The notes beneath the pieces were generated by a model that saw nothing but the letters and a program-made list of their open reading frames with translations, was not told the DNA's origin and did not search any database. From positions 1 to 63,559 of the forward strand of contig CAIJNI010000018.1 of NCBI GenBank assembly GCA_903821995.1: a stretch of 63,559 nt of DNA, written 5' to 3'. Positions 1 to 10,672 of the stretch are shown here, piece by piece (the stretch's first letter is position 1; every line of letters starts with the position of its first letter). The DNA comes from an uncultured beta proteobacterium. Lineage in GTDB: Bacteria > Pseudomonadota > Gammaproteobacteria > Burkholderiales > Burkholderiaceae. The position numbers and the translations under genes are program-made.

Positions 1-2245
1 ATGTTACGCCATCTTTATTTAGACCTGGATTATTAGGGTCAGAGTTAACACCTGCTGGAGAATAAGATGTTAAATAGATATTATTAAAGACGTTATCAAT
101 ACCAAATCTAACACGTGCGGACTTAGCGAAACTACCTAAATTTTTAAACTCGTAATTTGCATATAAACCAGTCAAGTAAATCTGAGGAATTTGTCCCCAC
201 TCATTAATAGATCCATTATCAAGCCACTGAGGACCGACACGTTTGACAGTACCACCTACAGTCCAGTCAGATTTTCTATAATATAACCCAAGAGTTTCCA
301 TATCTGTTGGGACTAGCGCTGCACTTAAGCCAACTGAGTCAATAATCGCATTCATCTTCGATGCATTTCCGTAAATCGAGAATCCATTACCGAACGCATA
401 GGTAGATTGAATTTCTAAACCAGTATAAGTCGTTGCACCATTAGAGTAATAGAAAGGGTTAGATGGGTCCGAACTATTTAAAGTAACAGAGTTGTCAGCT
501 TTTGTCATATACACATCAGCATCTATACTGAAATTCTTTTCTTTGTAAACCGTTCCAATTTGGTATGACTTTGTTTGAATCGGAGGTGGAAGTAGCGACG
601 GCGCAGCTGCATTTGCTGTGTCAAAAACAGTCGTGCTTGGGATCACATTACCTGTTGCAAACTGAGCATAAGCTGACCAGTTAGGTTTAATCATGTAATG
701 GATATCCAGAAATGGATCTGGTGATCTATACGTTGCATTATTTAAAACCGGATTAGCTTGGTTTCCAACAAAGCCGCCTGGTTTTGTAAATGCAGTATTA
801 CCACCGCCTAAACTTGGAAGTGCTGAACTACCCAAATCAGGGTTCTGTGAAAGACTCATGTTATAGATACTATATTTAAATCCTGGAGTCACCTTAAGCT
901 TATCGTTGACTTTAAATTCAAATTCAGCAAATGGCTGCATAGAAGTCGTTGTATAGTTTTCAGCAAACTTCACGTTCGTGAGCCCTGTCCCCATGGCTAA
1001 AGACTGACCATTGAAGGGATTAAAGTAATCTTGGAAACGACTTGAGACTGCTAACTCGTACCACATACCCGTTCTAAATTGTCCGAGAGAATTATCATTA
1101 GTGACACGCAAAATATCACCGAATTTCTGATAAGTATTATGTTTATCGGTTGCCATTGCATTAAGTGGAACTGAGGATGTTGCAGTAAGACCTTGGTTTG
1201 GTGATGCTACGTTAGCAAAAATATCATGATTGTTATAAGACATGTTGTACAGCTTGTTGTCTAGCTTCCAAGAGTCACCCAAGTTTGCCTTTATACCAAG
1301 GTAATTCATGTAGGTGCGGATTTCAGTTGTAGCTCCACCATTAGGAAGTATAGGATAAGTATTACTATCTAAACGTGAAGGGTCATTGCTGGCGAAATAA
1401 TTTTGTCCTTTATAAAGAGGGTTAATTCCAGCTAAATTAGGATTAGTATCTTGAGCATAAACCTTCGCCCCGTCAGGACCATTTGTAAAGTAAGAGATCG
1501 CAGAGCCAAAAAGAGTTACGCTAAGATCTTTTGTGATTTCACTATCAATTTTTAAATAACCACCATCCCTACGGACGTTGTTGTTCGTCTGGTAACCATC
1601 AGATTTCATTTCGTGTACACCCATGGCAATTTGTGTCTTACCTTCAGAACCAATGGCGCCAGTCTGGACATCAGCACCATACAGAAAGGTGCCAAATGAT
1701 CCAACGGATCCAAATAAGGTACCGCCTTTTTCAGTAGAAGTTTCTTTAGAATATAAATTAAAACTACCGCCATAGTTTGCGGGACCAAAAGTACTAGCTA
1801 ACCCTGGACTGCGGTCTATCCCCATGCCACCTAAAAATGGGCCTACGGCAAAAACTGTAGAGTGATAGCTCACACCATTTGTATCATTAATTGGAATCCC
1901 ATCAAAACTCATTGTGAATTGACCGTTATTAAAACCTCTTAACGTCAATTTATTATCATTTAGCCCTGGTCCATTTGTGCTCATACCAAAAACACTTGGC
2001 GAAAAGGCTGCTGCTTCAACATAACTTACCGTAGGTGCTGAAAAGTTATCCAAGAAATCCTTTGAAACATAGGACTGTGCCATCCTTGACTCTAATTTAG
2101 CCTGCCCAGGAGCCACTTTCATTTCTTCAGGAACTTTATCTGCTGTAATCTCAATTGAGGTTTCAGTATTTGACTGTGCTTGGGCATTAAACGCCAATGC
2201 CATTAAAAATATGAGCGGCTTTAACTTGAAACGATTTGAGTTCAT
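1..2245 (-). CDS. TonB-dependent outer membrane receptor, 3' end cut by window edge
   Basis: The gene reads in one open frame from ATG at 2245 to the left edge (about 748 codons, no stop), so the C-terminal end of the barrel lies outside. The N-terminus is a signal peptide (MNSNRFKLKPLIFLMALAFN, then AQA with likely cleavage near residue 23). A plug domain follows with typical phrases such as LTLRGFNNGQF, SFDGIPIND and GPANYGGSFNLYSKE, then a long beta-barrel rich in aromatic and Asn/Gly residues, including a late strand reading RVRFGIDNVFNN. Proteins of this family import siderophores, vitamins or other large ligands using TonB energy. The substrate cannot be told here: no riboswitch, Fur box or transport genes are visible beside it. 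AAGGA sits 7 bases before the ATG. Confident as to family. Confidence 0.9.
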   Translation of the reverse strand, partial: MNSNRFKLKPLIFLMALAFNAQAQSNTETSIEITADKVPEEMKVAPGQAKLESRMAQSYVSKDFLDNFSAPTVSYVEAAAFSPSVFGMSTNGPGLNDNKLTLRGFNNGQFTMSFDGIPINDTNGVSYHSTVFAVGPFLGGMGIDRSPGLASTFGPANYGGSFNLYSKETSTEKGGTLFGSVGSFGTFLYGADVQTGAIGSEGKTQIAMGVHEMKSDGYQTNNNVRRDGGYLKIDSEITKDLSVTLFGSAISYFTNGPDGAKVYAQDTNPNLAGINPLYKGQNYFASNDPSRLDSNTYPILPNGGATTEIRTYMNYLGIKANLGDSWKLDNKLYNMSYNNHDIFANVASPNQGLTATSSVPLNAMATDKHNTYQKFGDILRVTNDNSLGQFRTGMWYELAVSSRFQDYFNPFNGQSLAMGTGLTNVKFAENYTTTSMQPFAEFEFKVNDKLKVTPGFKYSIYNMSLSQNPDLGSSALPSLGGGNTAFTKPGGFVGNQANPVLNNATYRSPDPFLDIHYMIKPNWSAYAQFATGNVIPSTTVFDTANAAAPSLLPPPIQTKSYQIGTVYKEKNFSIDADVYMTKADNSVTLNSSDPSNPFYYSNGATTYTGLEIQSTYAFGNGFSIYGNASKMNAIIDSVGLSAALVPTDMETLGLYYRKSDWTVGGTVKRVGPQWLDNGSINEWGQIPQIYLTGLYANYEFKNLGSFAKSARVRFGIDNVFNNIYLTSYSPAGVNSDPNNPGLNKDGVT

Positions 2246-2437
2246 AGAGTTTTCCTTAGCAATATATATAATTTCTGTAATATATATGTGGAATGTTTCA
2301 GAAAAACGAACCTTTTGTTTCAGATAAATTTCAAATTTATTTCATTAAAAAGACATTCATCACTGTATGCAGAATGCTTTCTTTAAAAAAACTCATTAAA
2401 TCAGTTCTTTATTTATTTATTACTTTGTCATGACTCT

Positions 2438-2456
2438 TTAAATAGATTCTATTTAA
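2438..2456. repeat. Perfect 8-bp inverted repeat in the comEC / TonB-receptor spacer
   Basis: TTAAATAG and CTATTTAA flank a 3-base spacer, giving a 19-bp palindrome about 190 bases upstream of the TonB-receptor start. The rest of the spacer (2246-2505) is very AT-rich. It also holds a short weak hairpin (TTAAAC-AATA-GTTTAA, 2483-2498) just after the comEC stop that could end comEC transcription, and an alternating AT stretch at about 2261-2288 near the receptor start. The palindrome could be an operator; no regulator is identified. Confidence 0.35.
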
Positions 2457-2505
2457 TTAGCTTTAATTAAAACGTCAAACTCTTAAACAATAGTTTAATT
2501 TTTAT

Positions 2506-5022
2506 TTATTTTCTAAACCATTGAAAATCCATCTCTGACCTCTGTGTTTTCCAGATCTGCGCACCCGTTACACTTGTATCAAGCAACCAATTTCCCCTCA
2601 ATTGGTATCGATTAACCACTTCAATATTCGGATGACGATAGCGATTTCTATATCCCGATTGAGAAAACACGAACTGCGGATCTAAGGAATCAATAAAACT
2701 TTCAGTAGACGATGTTTTACTTCCATGATGCGGCGCCATGAGCGTTACTTTTCTTTGTCTAATCTGTTTAAGCGCACTTTGATGATCGATGATCCGATTG
2801 GCAATATCTTGTTCTGCTTGCCTTTCTATATCTCCAGTTAACCATATGGAGTGATATAAATTTCTTACCTCAATGACACAACTCATATCATTAGGCTTTC
2901 CTAGGTGATATTTTGACTCAAATGTGACTTGTTGATGCGGGTGCCACACAATGAAATCAACGCCATCCCAATGCCAACGATACCCCGCCTGACAAGGCTT
3001 AATAGAAACTTTGTTATTTCTAAACTCCTGATGTAATTCATGTCCAGCAGGAATCGAGCCAAGAGCATCACTCACTTTGAACTCCCTCAGAATTGATTTC
3101 ACCCCACCGACATGATCTGAATCTTTATGGCTAATTGCCAAGCGATCAATCTTATCTATTCCTTCTGCATGTAAGTGAGGCATGATGATCCTCTGGCCGG
3201 GATCAAAATTACCTAAACTCAGCGGACCAGTGTCATACAGTAATACATGGTTTCTAGTCTGTATTAAAACAGCTGTGCCTTGTCCAATATCCCAAGCGGT
3301 CATCTCTAACTCACCATAAGGCACCCCAACAGCAAATACACTAAACCAATTTTTAGGAATAAATAACGACAAACAAAGCAATAAGCCAAATAGCCGAGAT
3401 TTCCATGTAGGTAGTATTTTGCCTGGGCGTATCACGACGATAACTCCAAAAATCGATACACATAACATCAACAAATTAGGTTTGGCCCCATGCACAATTG
3501 ACCAGTCTAAACTTGCCATGGTTCTAATCGCCCATGCAAGAGCAGAAAAACTTGTATGTGCTAACCATAATGAGATATCACCAAAATACCAAGGTAAAAC
3601 TGCACCCACCATTGCCAAAGGTGTCACTATAAAACTCACTACTGGGATCGCAATCGCATTTGCAAAGGGTGAGATTAATGAAATCTGATAAAACCACCAC
3701 AAGGTCATAGGAATTAAAGCAATAGTTACAACTGCCTGAACTCGACACGCCTGCCCTAATGAATTCTTTAATTTCTGGATGAAAATTAAATCTAAGTCAG
3801 GAACCTTTCCATAATGTTCTGTTGGCATCGCAAAAAGAATAGCTGCAACCGCTCCAAAGGATAACCAAAAGCCTGGCGTATACACTGCCCAAGGATCTAG
3901 AAAAAGTACTGCTCCTAAAGCCCACCACCACATATCAAAGGGCGCAATGATTCGTTTGATCCATAACGCGATAGCTAGAGAGCCAACCATGAACATAGTC
4001 CTTTGTGCCGGAATCTGAAACCCGGCTAAAAAGGTATAGATTAGTGCGGTCAAGAGCCCACCAATCACCTTTACTTTTTGAGCTGGAATAATTAATGGAA
4101 GATTTTTATATCGCCATAGACGGTTTGTTACCCACGCTCCAAACCCAGCAAGCATAGTGACGTGGAGTCCCGATATTGAGATTAAATGACCTATACCTGT
4201 AGCATTAAATACTCTCCAGTCCTCCTGTGCAATAGCTGCTTGATCACCCATCACAAGGGCGCTCATCACCCCCACATAAGGAGCATCGGCACCTAATGAG
4301 TTCATGATCTTCTCCCGAATACCATAGCGAACTCTTTCAACAATCGGCGTAAATTCCCACGTCCAATTAGATAGTAGTTCTGCAGAATTGACTTGAATAA
4401 AACCACTCGCACCCAGATTTTGGACATACATCCAGCGTTCCACATTAAATCCGTGTGGGTTTAATAATCCCCGGGGTCGATTTACCTTAGCCTTGAACTT
4501 CCATTGTTGCCCTGGAGTAAATACAGTTTTAACCCCTGCATCATTTTGGCTTGCAATAGACTCTTCTTTTTTCCAGAGATCACTATCTCGTAGAAACCAA
4601 GTTAAAGAAACTCTTTCAGGAAACGAACTTGGTTTATTAACTCCATCAACTAACTCAATATGAAATGTAAATTGGATACTTGATTTTCCAATTCGAGGCA
4701 ATCCATCAATATATCCGGTGAGCATCACGCTCTTGCCGTCAAACTCTTCATTCAGGATAGTTAAATCCTTATGACCTTTAAGATACTCAGTCCAAACATA
4801 TCCAAAGCTACAACATACAATAGCAAGTCCTATAAGTGAAAAGTGCCAATTCTGCCAAATTAATAAACGTCCACTCCAGGACTGAATATAAAAACACCCT
4901 CCAGCAATACAAAAAAATATAATAGCTATACCCAAATAAAACGTTACGCTTAAGCCAACGAAATTCCGAAAAAAAAGTGAAAAAGACTCCCCGACAATAA
5001 ATGCCGCAATTAAAATTCTCAT
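2506..5022 (-). CDS. comEC: DNA internalization-related competence protein ComEC/Rec2
   Basis: 838 aa, the usual length for full ComEC. It forms the inner-membrane channel that carries single-stranded DNA into the cell during natural transformation. Order seen: N-terminal hydrophobic helices with a DUF4131-like region (about residues 1-220), the polytopic Competence domain with the phrase GIGHLISISGLHVTML, and a C-terminal metallo-beta-lactamase-like domain. That last domain has HKDSDHVGG near residue 631 and APHHGSKTSS near 762, the metal-binding signatures. It lies 7 bases downstream of tatD on the same strand, so is probably co-transcribed with it. A full-length intact gene suggests competence is or recently was functional; the pilus genes are not in this window. 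Confidence 0.95.
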   Translation of the reverse strand: MRILIAAFIVGESFSLFFRNFVGLSVTFYLGIAIIFFCIAGGCFYIQSWSGRLLIWQNWHFSLIGLAIVCCSFGYVWTEYLKGHKDLTILNEEFDGKSVMLTGYIDGLPRIGKSSIQFTFHIELVDGVNKPSSFPERVSLTWFLRDSDLWKKEESIASQNDAGVKTVFTPGQQWKFKAKVNRPRGLLNPHGFNVERWMYVQNLGASGFIQVNSAELLSNWTWEFTPIVERVRYGIREKIMNSLGADAPYVGVMSALVMGDQAAIAQEDWRVFNATGIGHLISISGLHVTMLAGFGAWVTNRLWRYKNLPLIIPAQKVKVIGGLLTALIYTFLAGFQIPAQRTMFMVGSLAIALWIKRIIAPFDMWWWALGAVLFLDPWAVYTPGFWLSFGAVAAILFAMPTEHYGKVPDLDLIFIQKLKNSLGQACRVQAVVTIALIPMTLWWFYQISLISPFANAIAIPVVSFIVTPLAMVGAVLPWYFGDISLWLAHTSFSALAWAIRTMASLDWSIVHGAKPNLLMLCVSIFGVIVVIRPGKILPTWKSRLFGLLLCLSLFIPKNWFSVFAVGVPYGELEMTAWDIGQGTAVLIQTRNHVLLYDTGPLSLGNFDPGQRIIMPHLHAEGIDKIDRLAISHKDSDHVGGVKSILREFKVSDALGSIPAGHELHQEFRNNKVSIKPCQAGYRWHWDGVDFIVWHPHQQVTFESKYHLGKPNDMSCVIEVRNLYHSIWLTGDIERQAEQDIANRIIDHQSALKQIRQRKVTLMAPHHGSKTSSTESFIDSLDPQFVFSQSGYRNRYRHPNIEVVNRYQLRGNWLLDTSVTGAQIWKTQRSEMDFQWFRK

Positions 5023-5029
5023 ACAGAAT

Positions 5030-5842
5030 TTATTGCATTAATTGATTCAAACGGGGCAATACAGATAAGATATTTTTTTGAGCTTCAATCGCCAATTGAT
5101 CTATAGATATTGCTCTGAGATCCGCAAAACACTCGGCAATTTTTGGGATTTCTTGAGGTTCATTGCGCCCTTTAACATCACCTAGTAACCATAGCGGTGG
5201 AATATCAGGTGCATCTGTTTCGAGCACAAAGGAGTCAATGGATAATTCCGTTGCTAAACGTCTTATTTGCAGAGATCTAGGATGCGTTACTGTGCCACCA
5301 AATCCTAATTTAAAGTTCAATTTTAGAAAATGATTAGCCTGAACTTGACTACCGTTAAAAGCATGAGCGATACCACCACTCACTTTTATTTTTCGCAAGC
5401 GCTTCAAAATTTGATCCTGAGATTTACGAACATGAATAATGACGGGTAATTGAAAATCTTTTGCAATGTATAACTGCTCTTCAAAAAAGAATTCTTGTTT
5501 TTTATCATCCAAGTGCGTTACAAAATAATCTAAACCAATTTCACCAACCCCCACCAGACGTGGGTGATCAGCATATTGGTTTAAAGTGTCTTTGAGGATT
5601 TGTAAATCTGAGTCGATTGCTTCATTGGTATATAAAGGATGTATGCCCAATGTAAAACAAATTTGAGGTAATACATCTTTATACCTCTCACACAATTGAA
5701 TCACTTTCTGAAAGTCTTTGGCCTGCACTGTCGGAATGAGTAAGCCTTTGAGACCCACTTGCACAGCACGCTCTACAACCTGATCAATATCTTCTGAAAA
5801 TTCAGAAGCATCCAGATGACAATGAGAATCAAACCAAGTCAT
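5030..5842 (-). CDS. tatD: TatD-family metal-dependent DNase/hydrolase
   Basis: 270 aa from the ATG at 5842, which overlaps the lolD stop as ATGA; a longer reading from 5890 adds residues with no family resemblance. TatD-like enzymes are cytosolic two-metal TIM-barrel hydrolases acting as 3'-5' exonucleases or on D-aminoacyl substrates. Visible signatures: FDSHCHLD at the N-terminus (metal His pair), [22 protein letters not shown] and [11 protein letters not shown] (C-terminal Asp). It sits between lolD and comEC in a tightly packed minus-strand set. Which TatD paralogue (TatD, YcfH, YjjV) it corresponds to is uncertain. The neighbourhood with lolD resembles the ycfH side of the family. Confidence 0.9.
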   Translation of the reverse strand: MTWFDSHCHLDASEFSEDIDQVVERAVQVGLKGLLIPTVQAKDFQKVIQLCERYKDVLPQICFTLGIHPLYTNEAIDSDLQILKDTLNQYADHPRLVGVGEIGLDYFVTHLDDKKQEFFFEEQLYIAKDFQLPVIIHVRKSQDQILKRLRKIKVSGGIAHAFNGSQVQANHFLKLNFKLGFGGTVTHPRSLQIRRLATELSIDSFVLETDAPDIPPLWLLGDVKGRNEPQEIPKIAECFADLRAISIDQLAIEAQKNILSVLPRLNQLMQ

Positions 5843-6531
5843 GGATGCAGAACAAGACGCCCATGATTCATGTGTAAAATTCGGTCGCAACGAGTCGCAC
5901 GCTGCGGATCATGCGTCACAATCACAAAAGCCGTCCCAAGATCCTGAGCTAACTTTATCATCAAATCAAACACGTGATCAGCAGTTTCAGAATCTAAATT
6001 TCCTGTAGGTTCATCAGCTAAAACACAACTAGGATGTCCCACCAGCGCACGCGCAACCGCCACACGTTGCCGTTCTCCACCAGAAAGCATCCCTGGAGTA
6101 TGTTTTAAGCGGAGTGATAGACCTAACTGTCCTAACATATCACTTGCCTGATTGAGGGCCTCCCGCTTTGCAATCCCACGAATCCGCAGTGGCATGGCTA
6201 CATTTTCAAGCGCTGTAAATTCAGGAAGCAAATGATGAAACTGGTATATAAATCCTAGTTTACGATTACGTAATTGATTACGCTCAGATTCATTTAAATC
6301 AGAGAAATTAACGCCTGAGAGTTGAATTTGTCCTTGAGTCGCATCATCTAAGCCCCCAAGGATATGAAGTAAGGTGCTTTTACCTGATCCAGATGCGCCC
6401 ACAATGGCAACTTTCTCGCCATGCTCAACCTCTAAATCGACACCATTTAAGACATTCAAAGCCTCAACATCATTGCCAAATGTCTTACAAATATTTTTCG
6501 CAAGTAGTGCGGGAACATGAATTTTATTCAT
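5839..6531 (-). CDS. lolD: Lipoprotein-releasing ABC transporter ATP-binding protein LolD
   Basis: 230 aa ATPase of the LolCDE complex, which extracts outer-membrane lipoproteins from the inner membrane and hands them to LolA. Walker A is GASGSGKST (residues 45-53), the signature is [15 protein letters not shown], and Walker B is [14 protein letters not shown], all in the LolD/MacB style. Its start lies 8 bases inside the end of lolC and its stop overlaps the tatD start, so it is translationally coupled on both sides. Partner identity rests on the adjacent lolC. Confidence 0.96.
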   Translation of the reverse strand: MNKIHVPALLAKNICKTFGNDVEALNVLNGVDLEVEHGEKVAIVGASGSGKSTLLHILGGLDDATQGQIQLSGVNFSDLNESERNQLRNRKLGFIYQFHHLLPEFTALENVAMPLRIRGIAKREALNQASDMLGQLGLSLRLKHTPGMLSGGERQRVAVARALVGHPSCVLADEPTGNLDSETADHVFDLMIKLAQDLGTAFVIVTHDPQRATRCDRILHMNHGRLVLHP

Positions 6532-7819
6532 AACGAAGGGCCTCCGCTGGTTTAACCTTCGCAGCCTGCCAACTGGGATAGAGTGTAGCCAACAAACTCA
6601 AGACAAACGCCATACTTCCAACGCGAATAACATCTTCACGATGAATGTCTGAGGGCAACTCACTAATAAAGTAGATATCTTTGGGTAAAAATTGCACCCT
6701 AAATATCGCTTCAATGGCAGGCACAATGACATCGATATTTGCAGCAATCAGAAGTCCTAATAAAACACCAAAGAGTGAACCTAAAATACCTATAGCTAAA
6801 CCTTGAACAAAAAATATTTGCTGAATCATTTGCTTTGAAGCACCCATTGTTCTAAGAATGGCGATATCCGCTTGTTTATCAGTCACTGTCATCACCAGCG
6901 TTGATACTAAATTAAAAGCTGCGACTGCAATAATTAAAGCCAAAATGATAAACATCATACGTTTTTCTGTTTTAACAGCAGCAAACCAGTTACGGTTTTG
7001 CATTGACCAGTCTGACGCAAAGAGGTTTGGAGGTAATACTCCGTTGAGTTGAAATGACGTATTGGGAGCTTCATCCATATGATCTAATTTAACTCTTAAT
7101 CCTGTAGGCCCCTGTGCTCGAACGAGTGCAGCAGCATCCTTCCAATGAATCAGAGCTAATGTGCTGTCAAATTCATAATGACCACTATCAATAATCCCAA
7201 TAATAGTAAACGTCCTCATGCGCGGCATAACACCTGCAGGTGTCAGATCCCCTTGAGGAACAAGTACGGATATCTTGTCACCCATTTGCACTGCCATAGT
7301 CTCAGCAAGCTGACTCCCAAGAGCAATCCCAAATTGACCAGGTTCAAGGGCTTGGATGGAACCACGGCTAAATTGTTTGGGCAAGTCGGATACATTGACC
7401 TCATCTTGCGGAGATATCCCTCTTAAACCAACGCCACGCATGATATCTCCACGAACCAACAATCCTTGAGATTGCAACAAAGGAGCAACACCAATCACGT
7501 GAGGTTGTTTTAGAACGAACTGGGATAAATCTTCCCAATGCTCTATTCCGTCTTGTGAACGAATCTCTACATGAGATAACACCGCTAGCATTTTATCTCT
7601 CACTTCCTTCTGAAACCCATTCATCACCGAGAGCACTACAATAAGAGCAGCGACACCTAAAGCAATGCCTGCCATGGAAATACCAGAAATGAATGATAAG
7701 AAGCCATTACGCTTCTCACCCATGGATTTACGTTTGGCACGTACATACCGAATCCCTATTTCGACCGCAATAGGGATTTGAAATGTAGGTATTTTAAAAA
7801 TAGATGAGAATATAGACAT
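6524..7819 (-). CDS. lolC: Lipoprotein-releasing ABC transporter permease LolC/LolE
   Basis: 431 aa inner-membrane permease. Residues 1-30 hold the phrase [15 protein letters not shown], followed by [19 protein letters not shown] and a first membrane helix. A large periplasmic domain lies between about residues 75 and 280, then three C-terminal helices beginning [20 protein letters not shown] and ending in the FtsX-type [22 protein letters not shown]. There is one permease gene, as in many betaproteobacteria where a single LolF-like protein (C/E hybrid) forms a homodimer. It is the first gene of lolC-lolD-tatD-comEC; the promoter must lie in the 35 bases before the divergent gene at 7855. Confidence 0.94.
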   Translation of the reverse strand: MSIFSSIFKIPTFQIPIAVEIGIRYVRAKRKSMGEKRNGFLSFISGISMAGIALGVAALIVVLSVMNGFQKEVRDKMLAVLSHVEIRSQDGIEHWEDLSQFVLKQPHVIGVAPLLQSQGLLVRGDIMRGVGLRGISPQDEVNVSDLPKQFSRGSIQALEPGQFGIALGSQLAETMAVQMGDKISVLVPQGDLTPAGVMPRMRTFTIIGIIDSGHYEFDSTLALIHWKDAAALVRAQGPTGLRVKLDHMDEAPNTSFQLNGVLPPNLFASDWSMQNRNWFAAVKTEKRMMFIILALIIAVAAFNLVSTLVMTVTDKQADIAILRTMGASKQMIQQIFFVQGLAIGILGSLFGVLLGLLIAANIDVIVPAIEAIFRVQFLPKDIYFISELPSDIHREDVIRVGSMAFVLSLLATLYPSWQAAKVKPAEALRYE

Positions 7820-7854
7820 TCCACTAGTTTAGTGTTTTTTATTTCCTACTTGAA

Positions 7855-8895
7855 ATGATGGGTATGACTAAGTCAATATTGCTGTTTTGCCCCCAAAAAC
7901 TGAATAATCCGTTTAGCCTAGAAGCTTCGCAGGAGGATTTAAGTATTTTTAACCAATCAGGCGCGTGGCAAGAGCTTGTTTTTCTTGGGAAAAAGGCTGC
8001 TATCGCGCCATTATGGGTCCTTGCGCAAGCTAAAGCTGAGCCGACCAAGCCCTGGGCATGCGCTGAACTCGTACATATTCATGCTGCGCGAGATCACTTA
8101 GTACTGACAGATCCGACTGATTTAAATATATTACCGGAAGAAGAGGAAGCTCTTAGACTCAGTGCTATCGAAGTTATCCGTGATTTTTCCCCAGTTAATT
8201 TTTATCCCTCAATACAACGTTGGGTTTTTCCTGCCGGTGATTTGGCCTCACTCATGACTTACTCACCTTCGCAAGCTCTTGGAAGAAATATTGATGCCTG
8301 GATGCCAAAAGACACTTTGGTTCCTGGTATGGCTAAATCTTGGCGAAAATTTCAAAATGAGATTCAAATGCTGTGGCATGACCATCCCGTCAATCAGGCT
8401 AGAAGTTTGCGTGGAGCATTACCCATTAATTCAATATGGCTGTATGGTATTGGCTCACTTGAGGATTTAATACCGCATCCTATTGTCCAAAATATTCCTA
8501 CAATTTCTACATTCAGGCCCTATGCTGAAAATCTTTCCCAATTAACAATGCATCATTGGGTGCACGAACAATCGATTGTGGAATATCTTCAAAAAATTCC
8601 TTTGGAGTCTTTACCTATTGCTATTGAATCTTGCGACCTACACTCTTTAACAGAGTGGTCGCTCATCTGGAATCAAGTACTTCAACTTTTACATCAAGAA
8701 CAAATTACCCATATTGATCTTATTAAACACTTAGAAGGAGACTTATATCTCAGTAGATTAAGTAAAGATAATTTCAGGGGGACTTTACTGCAAGGTTTAT
8801 TTTTAAAAAACCAACTGAAGAAAATCAAGTTTCCAGATTGGGATGAGTTTTATTCAAAAGTGCAATGGAAGAAACTAGAGGTATCTTTAGTATGA
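7855..8895 (+). CDS. RpfE-like conserved protein of unknown biochemical function (recJ neighbour)
   Basis: 346 aa. I recognise it as the family found next to recJ in beta- and gammaproteobacteria (RpfE of Xanthomonas; often labelled as a phosphoglycerate-mutase-like or regulatory protein). Family phrases seen are ACAELVHIHAARDHLVLTD near residue 63, WRKFQNEIQMLWHDHPVNQA near 165, and LPINSIWLYGIG near 190. No signal peptide or membrane helix is apparent. Its stop overlaps the recJ start as ATGA, so the two are coupled. The start could be ATG 7855, 7858 or 7864; none has a strong ribosome site. The function is not established; I assign family only. Confidence 0.8.
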   Translation: MMGMTKSILLFCPQKLNNPFSLEASQEDLSIFNQSGAWQELVFLGKKAAIAPLWVLAQAKAEPTKPWACAELVHIHAARDHLVLTDPTDLNILPEEEEALRLSAIEVIRDFSPVNFYPSIQRWVFPAGDLASLMTYSPSQALGRNIDAWMPKDTLVPGMAKSWRKFQNEIQMLWHDHPVNQARSLRGALPINSIWLYGIGSLEDLIPHPIVQNIPTISTFRPYAENLSQLTMHHWVHEQSIVEYLQKIPLESLPIAIESCDLHSLTEWSLIWNQVLQLLHQEQITHIDLIKHLEGDLYLSRLSKDNFRGTLLQGLFLKNQLKKIKFPDWDEFYSKVQWKKLEVSLV

Positions 8896-10649
8896 TCTTG
8901 ATAGAACGCGAAGCTAACCAAGAACTGGTAGAGACGTTTAAAAAAGCTAATACACATCCATTATTGGCAAAGCTTTTTGTCAGTCGTGGCATGATGAATG
9001 TTGCTGATATTTCTCTCGAATTAAAAAATTTAATGCCACCTGATCAACTCAAGGGTTGCCAAGACGCGGCAAAGTTTTTAGTCGATGCCATTGTTGCAAA
9101 AAGTCCAATTCTTATTGTTGCTGACTATGACTGTGATGGAGCAACCGCTTGCGCTGTCGGAGTACTTGGTCTAAATACCTTAGGTCAGCAATTCAATACT
9201 CAAGTTGATTTTCTAGTGCCTAATCGTTTTACGATGGGATATGGATTAACACCTGAAGTTGTAGAACTAGCAGCATCACGCAGCCCTAGACCTCAAATTT
9301 TGATTACAGTAGATAACGGTATCGCAAGTATCAACGGCGTCAATGCGGCGAATGAATTAGGGATGGATGTCGTGGTGACAGACCATCATTTACCCGCCGA
9401 TGACCTTCCTGCAGCAACCCATATCGTCAACCCCAATCAACCTGGCTGTGCTTTCCCAAGTAAAGCACTGGCAGGTGTTGGAGTTATGTTTTATCTTCTA
9501 TTAGCAATACGTAGTGAAATGCGCGCTCGCGGCTTCTTCAGTCTTGAAAATCAACCAAAACTTGAGCCCCTACTTGACCTCGTCGCACTAGGGACAGTTG
9601 CCGATGTTGCCAATTTAGATCGAAATAACCGCATACTTGTAAATGCAGGTCTAAAAAAAATGCGTCAAGGTAACGCTAGTCCGGGAATCAAAGCGCTTTT
9701 TGAAGCATCTGGACGTGATATTAATAAAGCAAATGCATTTGATTTAGGATTTGGCGTGGGTCCTCGCCTCAATGCGGCTGGTCGACTTGCTGACATGACT
9801 CTCGGAATCCGCTGTCTACTCAGTACCAAATATCCGCAAGCACAACAACTTGCGCAAGAGCTAGACCGTATGAACCGAGAAAGAAGACATATTGAAACCG
9901 GTATGCAAGAAACCGCTTTAGATAATTTAGCTGAAATTAATATCAGTAATCTCCATGGACTAACATTAGTTGACCCCACTTGGCATCAAGGCGTTATTGG
10001 TATTTTGGCCTCGCGCCTGAAAGATAAATACCACTTACCTGTTTTTGTTTTTGCTCATGCGGAAGAATTAGATCATCAAGGACAAGTAATTCTGAAAGGA
10101 TCTGGGCGTTCAATTTCCGGATTTCATCTCCGCGATGCCCTTGATTTAATCTCAAAAAAATATCCAGATCTGATTTTAAAATTTGGTGGGCATTCAATGG
10201 CAGCTGGTTTATCCATATCATCTTCTGAATTTGAGCAATTTAAATCAGCCTTTGAGGAAGTTGCGTCTTCTTGGTTAGATGAGGATGCACTCTCTAGACG
10301 CCTCATTCATGATGGAGAATTGGAAGCTACTCAGATCACTCCAGAAACGGCAAGAATTTTGAGCGATGAAATATGGGGCCAAGGATTTCCAGAACCTATT
10401 TTTACAGGAAATTTTAAAATTATTAAACAAACCGTTTTAAAGGATAAACATCTTAAATTAGAGTTAGTCCCCCTCAACTCTGCATCCCCTGCCTCACAAC
10501 CTCTCTTGGGGATATGGTTTAACCATGCCGATCCCTTACCTCAAGAGATTTGCCTAGCTTATCGGCTTTTACTCGATGAGTTTTTAGCATATCCACGAGC
10601 TCAATTGAATATTCAGTCAGCCTATCCACTGCATTCGAACGATTCTTGA
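8892..10649 (+). CDS. recJ: Single-stranded-DNA-specific exonuclease RecJ
   Basis: 585 aa from the ATG at 8892 (overlapping the upstream stop as ATGA); the in-frame upstream start at 8865 lies inside the previous gene. RecJ is a 5'-3' ssDNA exonuclease in RecF-type recombination, mismatch repair and base excision repair. The DHH core is visible: VADYDCDGATA near residue 78, ILITVDNGIAS, then VVTDHHLP near 167 (the DHH motif), and DLVALGTVADV. The DHHA1 region carries GSGRSISGFHLRDAL and KFGGHSMAAGLS. Length and motifs are complete. Confidence 0.96.
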   Translation: MILIEREANQELVETFKKANTHPLLAKLFVSRGMMNVADISLELKNLMPPDQLKGCQDAAKFLVDAIVAKSPILIVADYDCDGATACAVGVLGLNTLGQQFNTQVDFLVPNRFTMGYGLTPEVVELAASRSPRPQILITVDNGIASINGVNAANELGMDVVVTDHHLPADDLPAATHIVNPNQPGCAFPSKALAGVGVMFYLLLAIRSEMRARGFFSLENQPKLEPLLDLVALGTVADVANLDRNNRILVNAGLKKMRQGNASPGIKALFEASGRDINKANAFDLGFGVGPRLNAAGRLADMTLGIRCLLSTKYPQAQQLAQELDRMNRERRHIETGMQETALDNLAEINISNLHGLTLVDPTWHQGVIGILASRLKDKYHLPVFVFAHAEELDHQGQVILKGSGRSISGFHLRDALDLISKKYPDLILKFGGHSMAAGLSISSSEFEQFKSAFEEVASSWLDEDALSRRLIHDGELEATQITPETARILSDEIWGQGFPEPIFTGNFKIIKQTVLKDKHLKLELVPLNSASPASQPLLGIWFNHADPLPQEICLAYRLLLDEFLAYPRAQLNIQSAYPLHSNDS

Positions 10650-10672
10650 AACAAAAGCTTTATAATATTGTG

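Noticed and set aside
3419..3688. 89-codon plus-strand frame inside comEC
   Set aside because: Antisense shadow of the ComEC membrane region; composition is the complement of hydrophobic codons.
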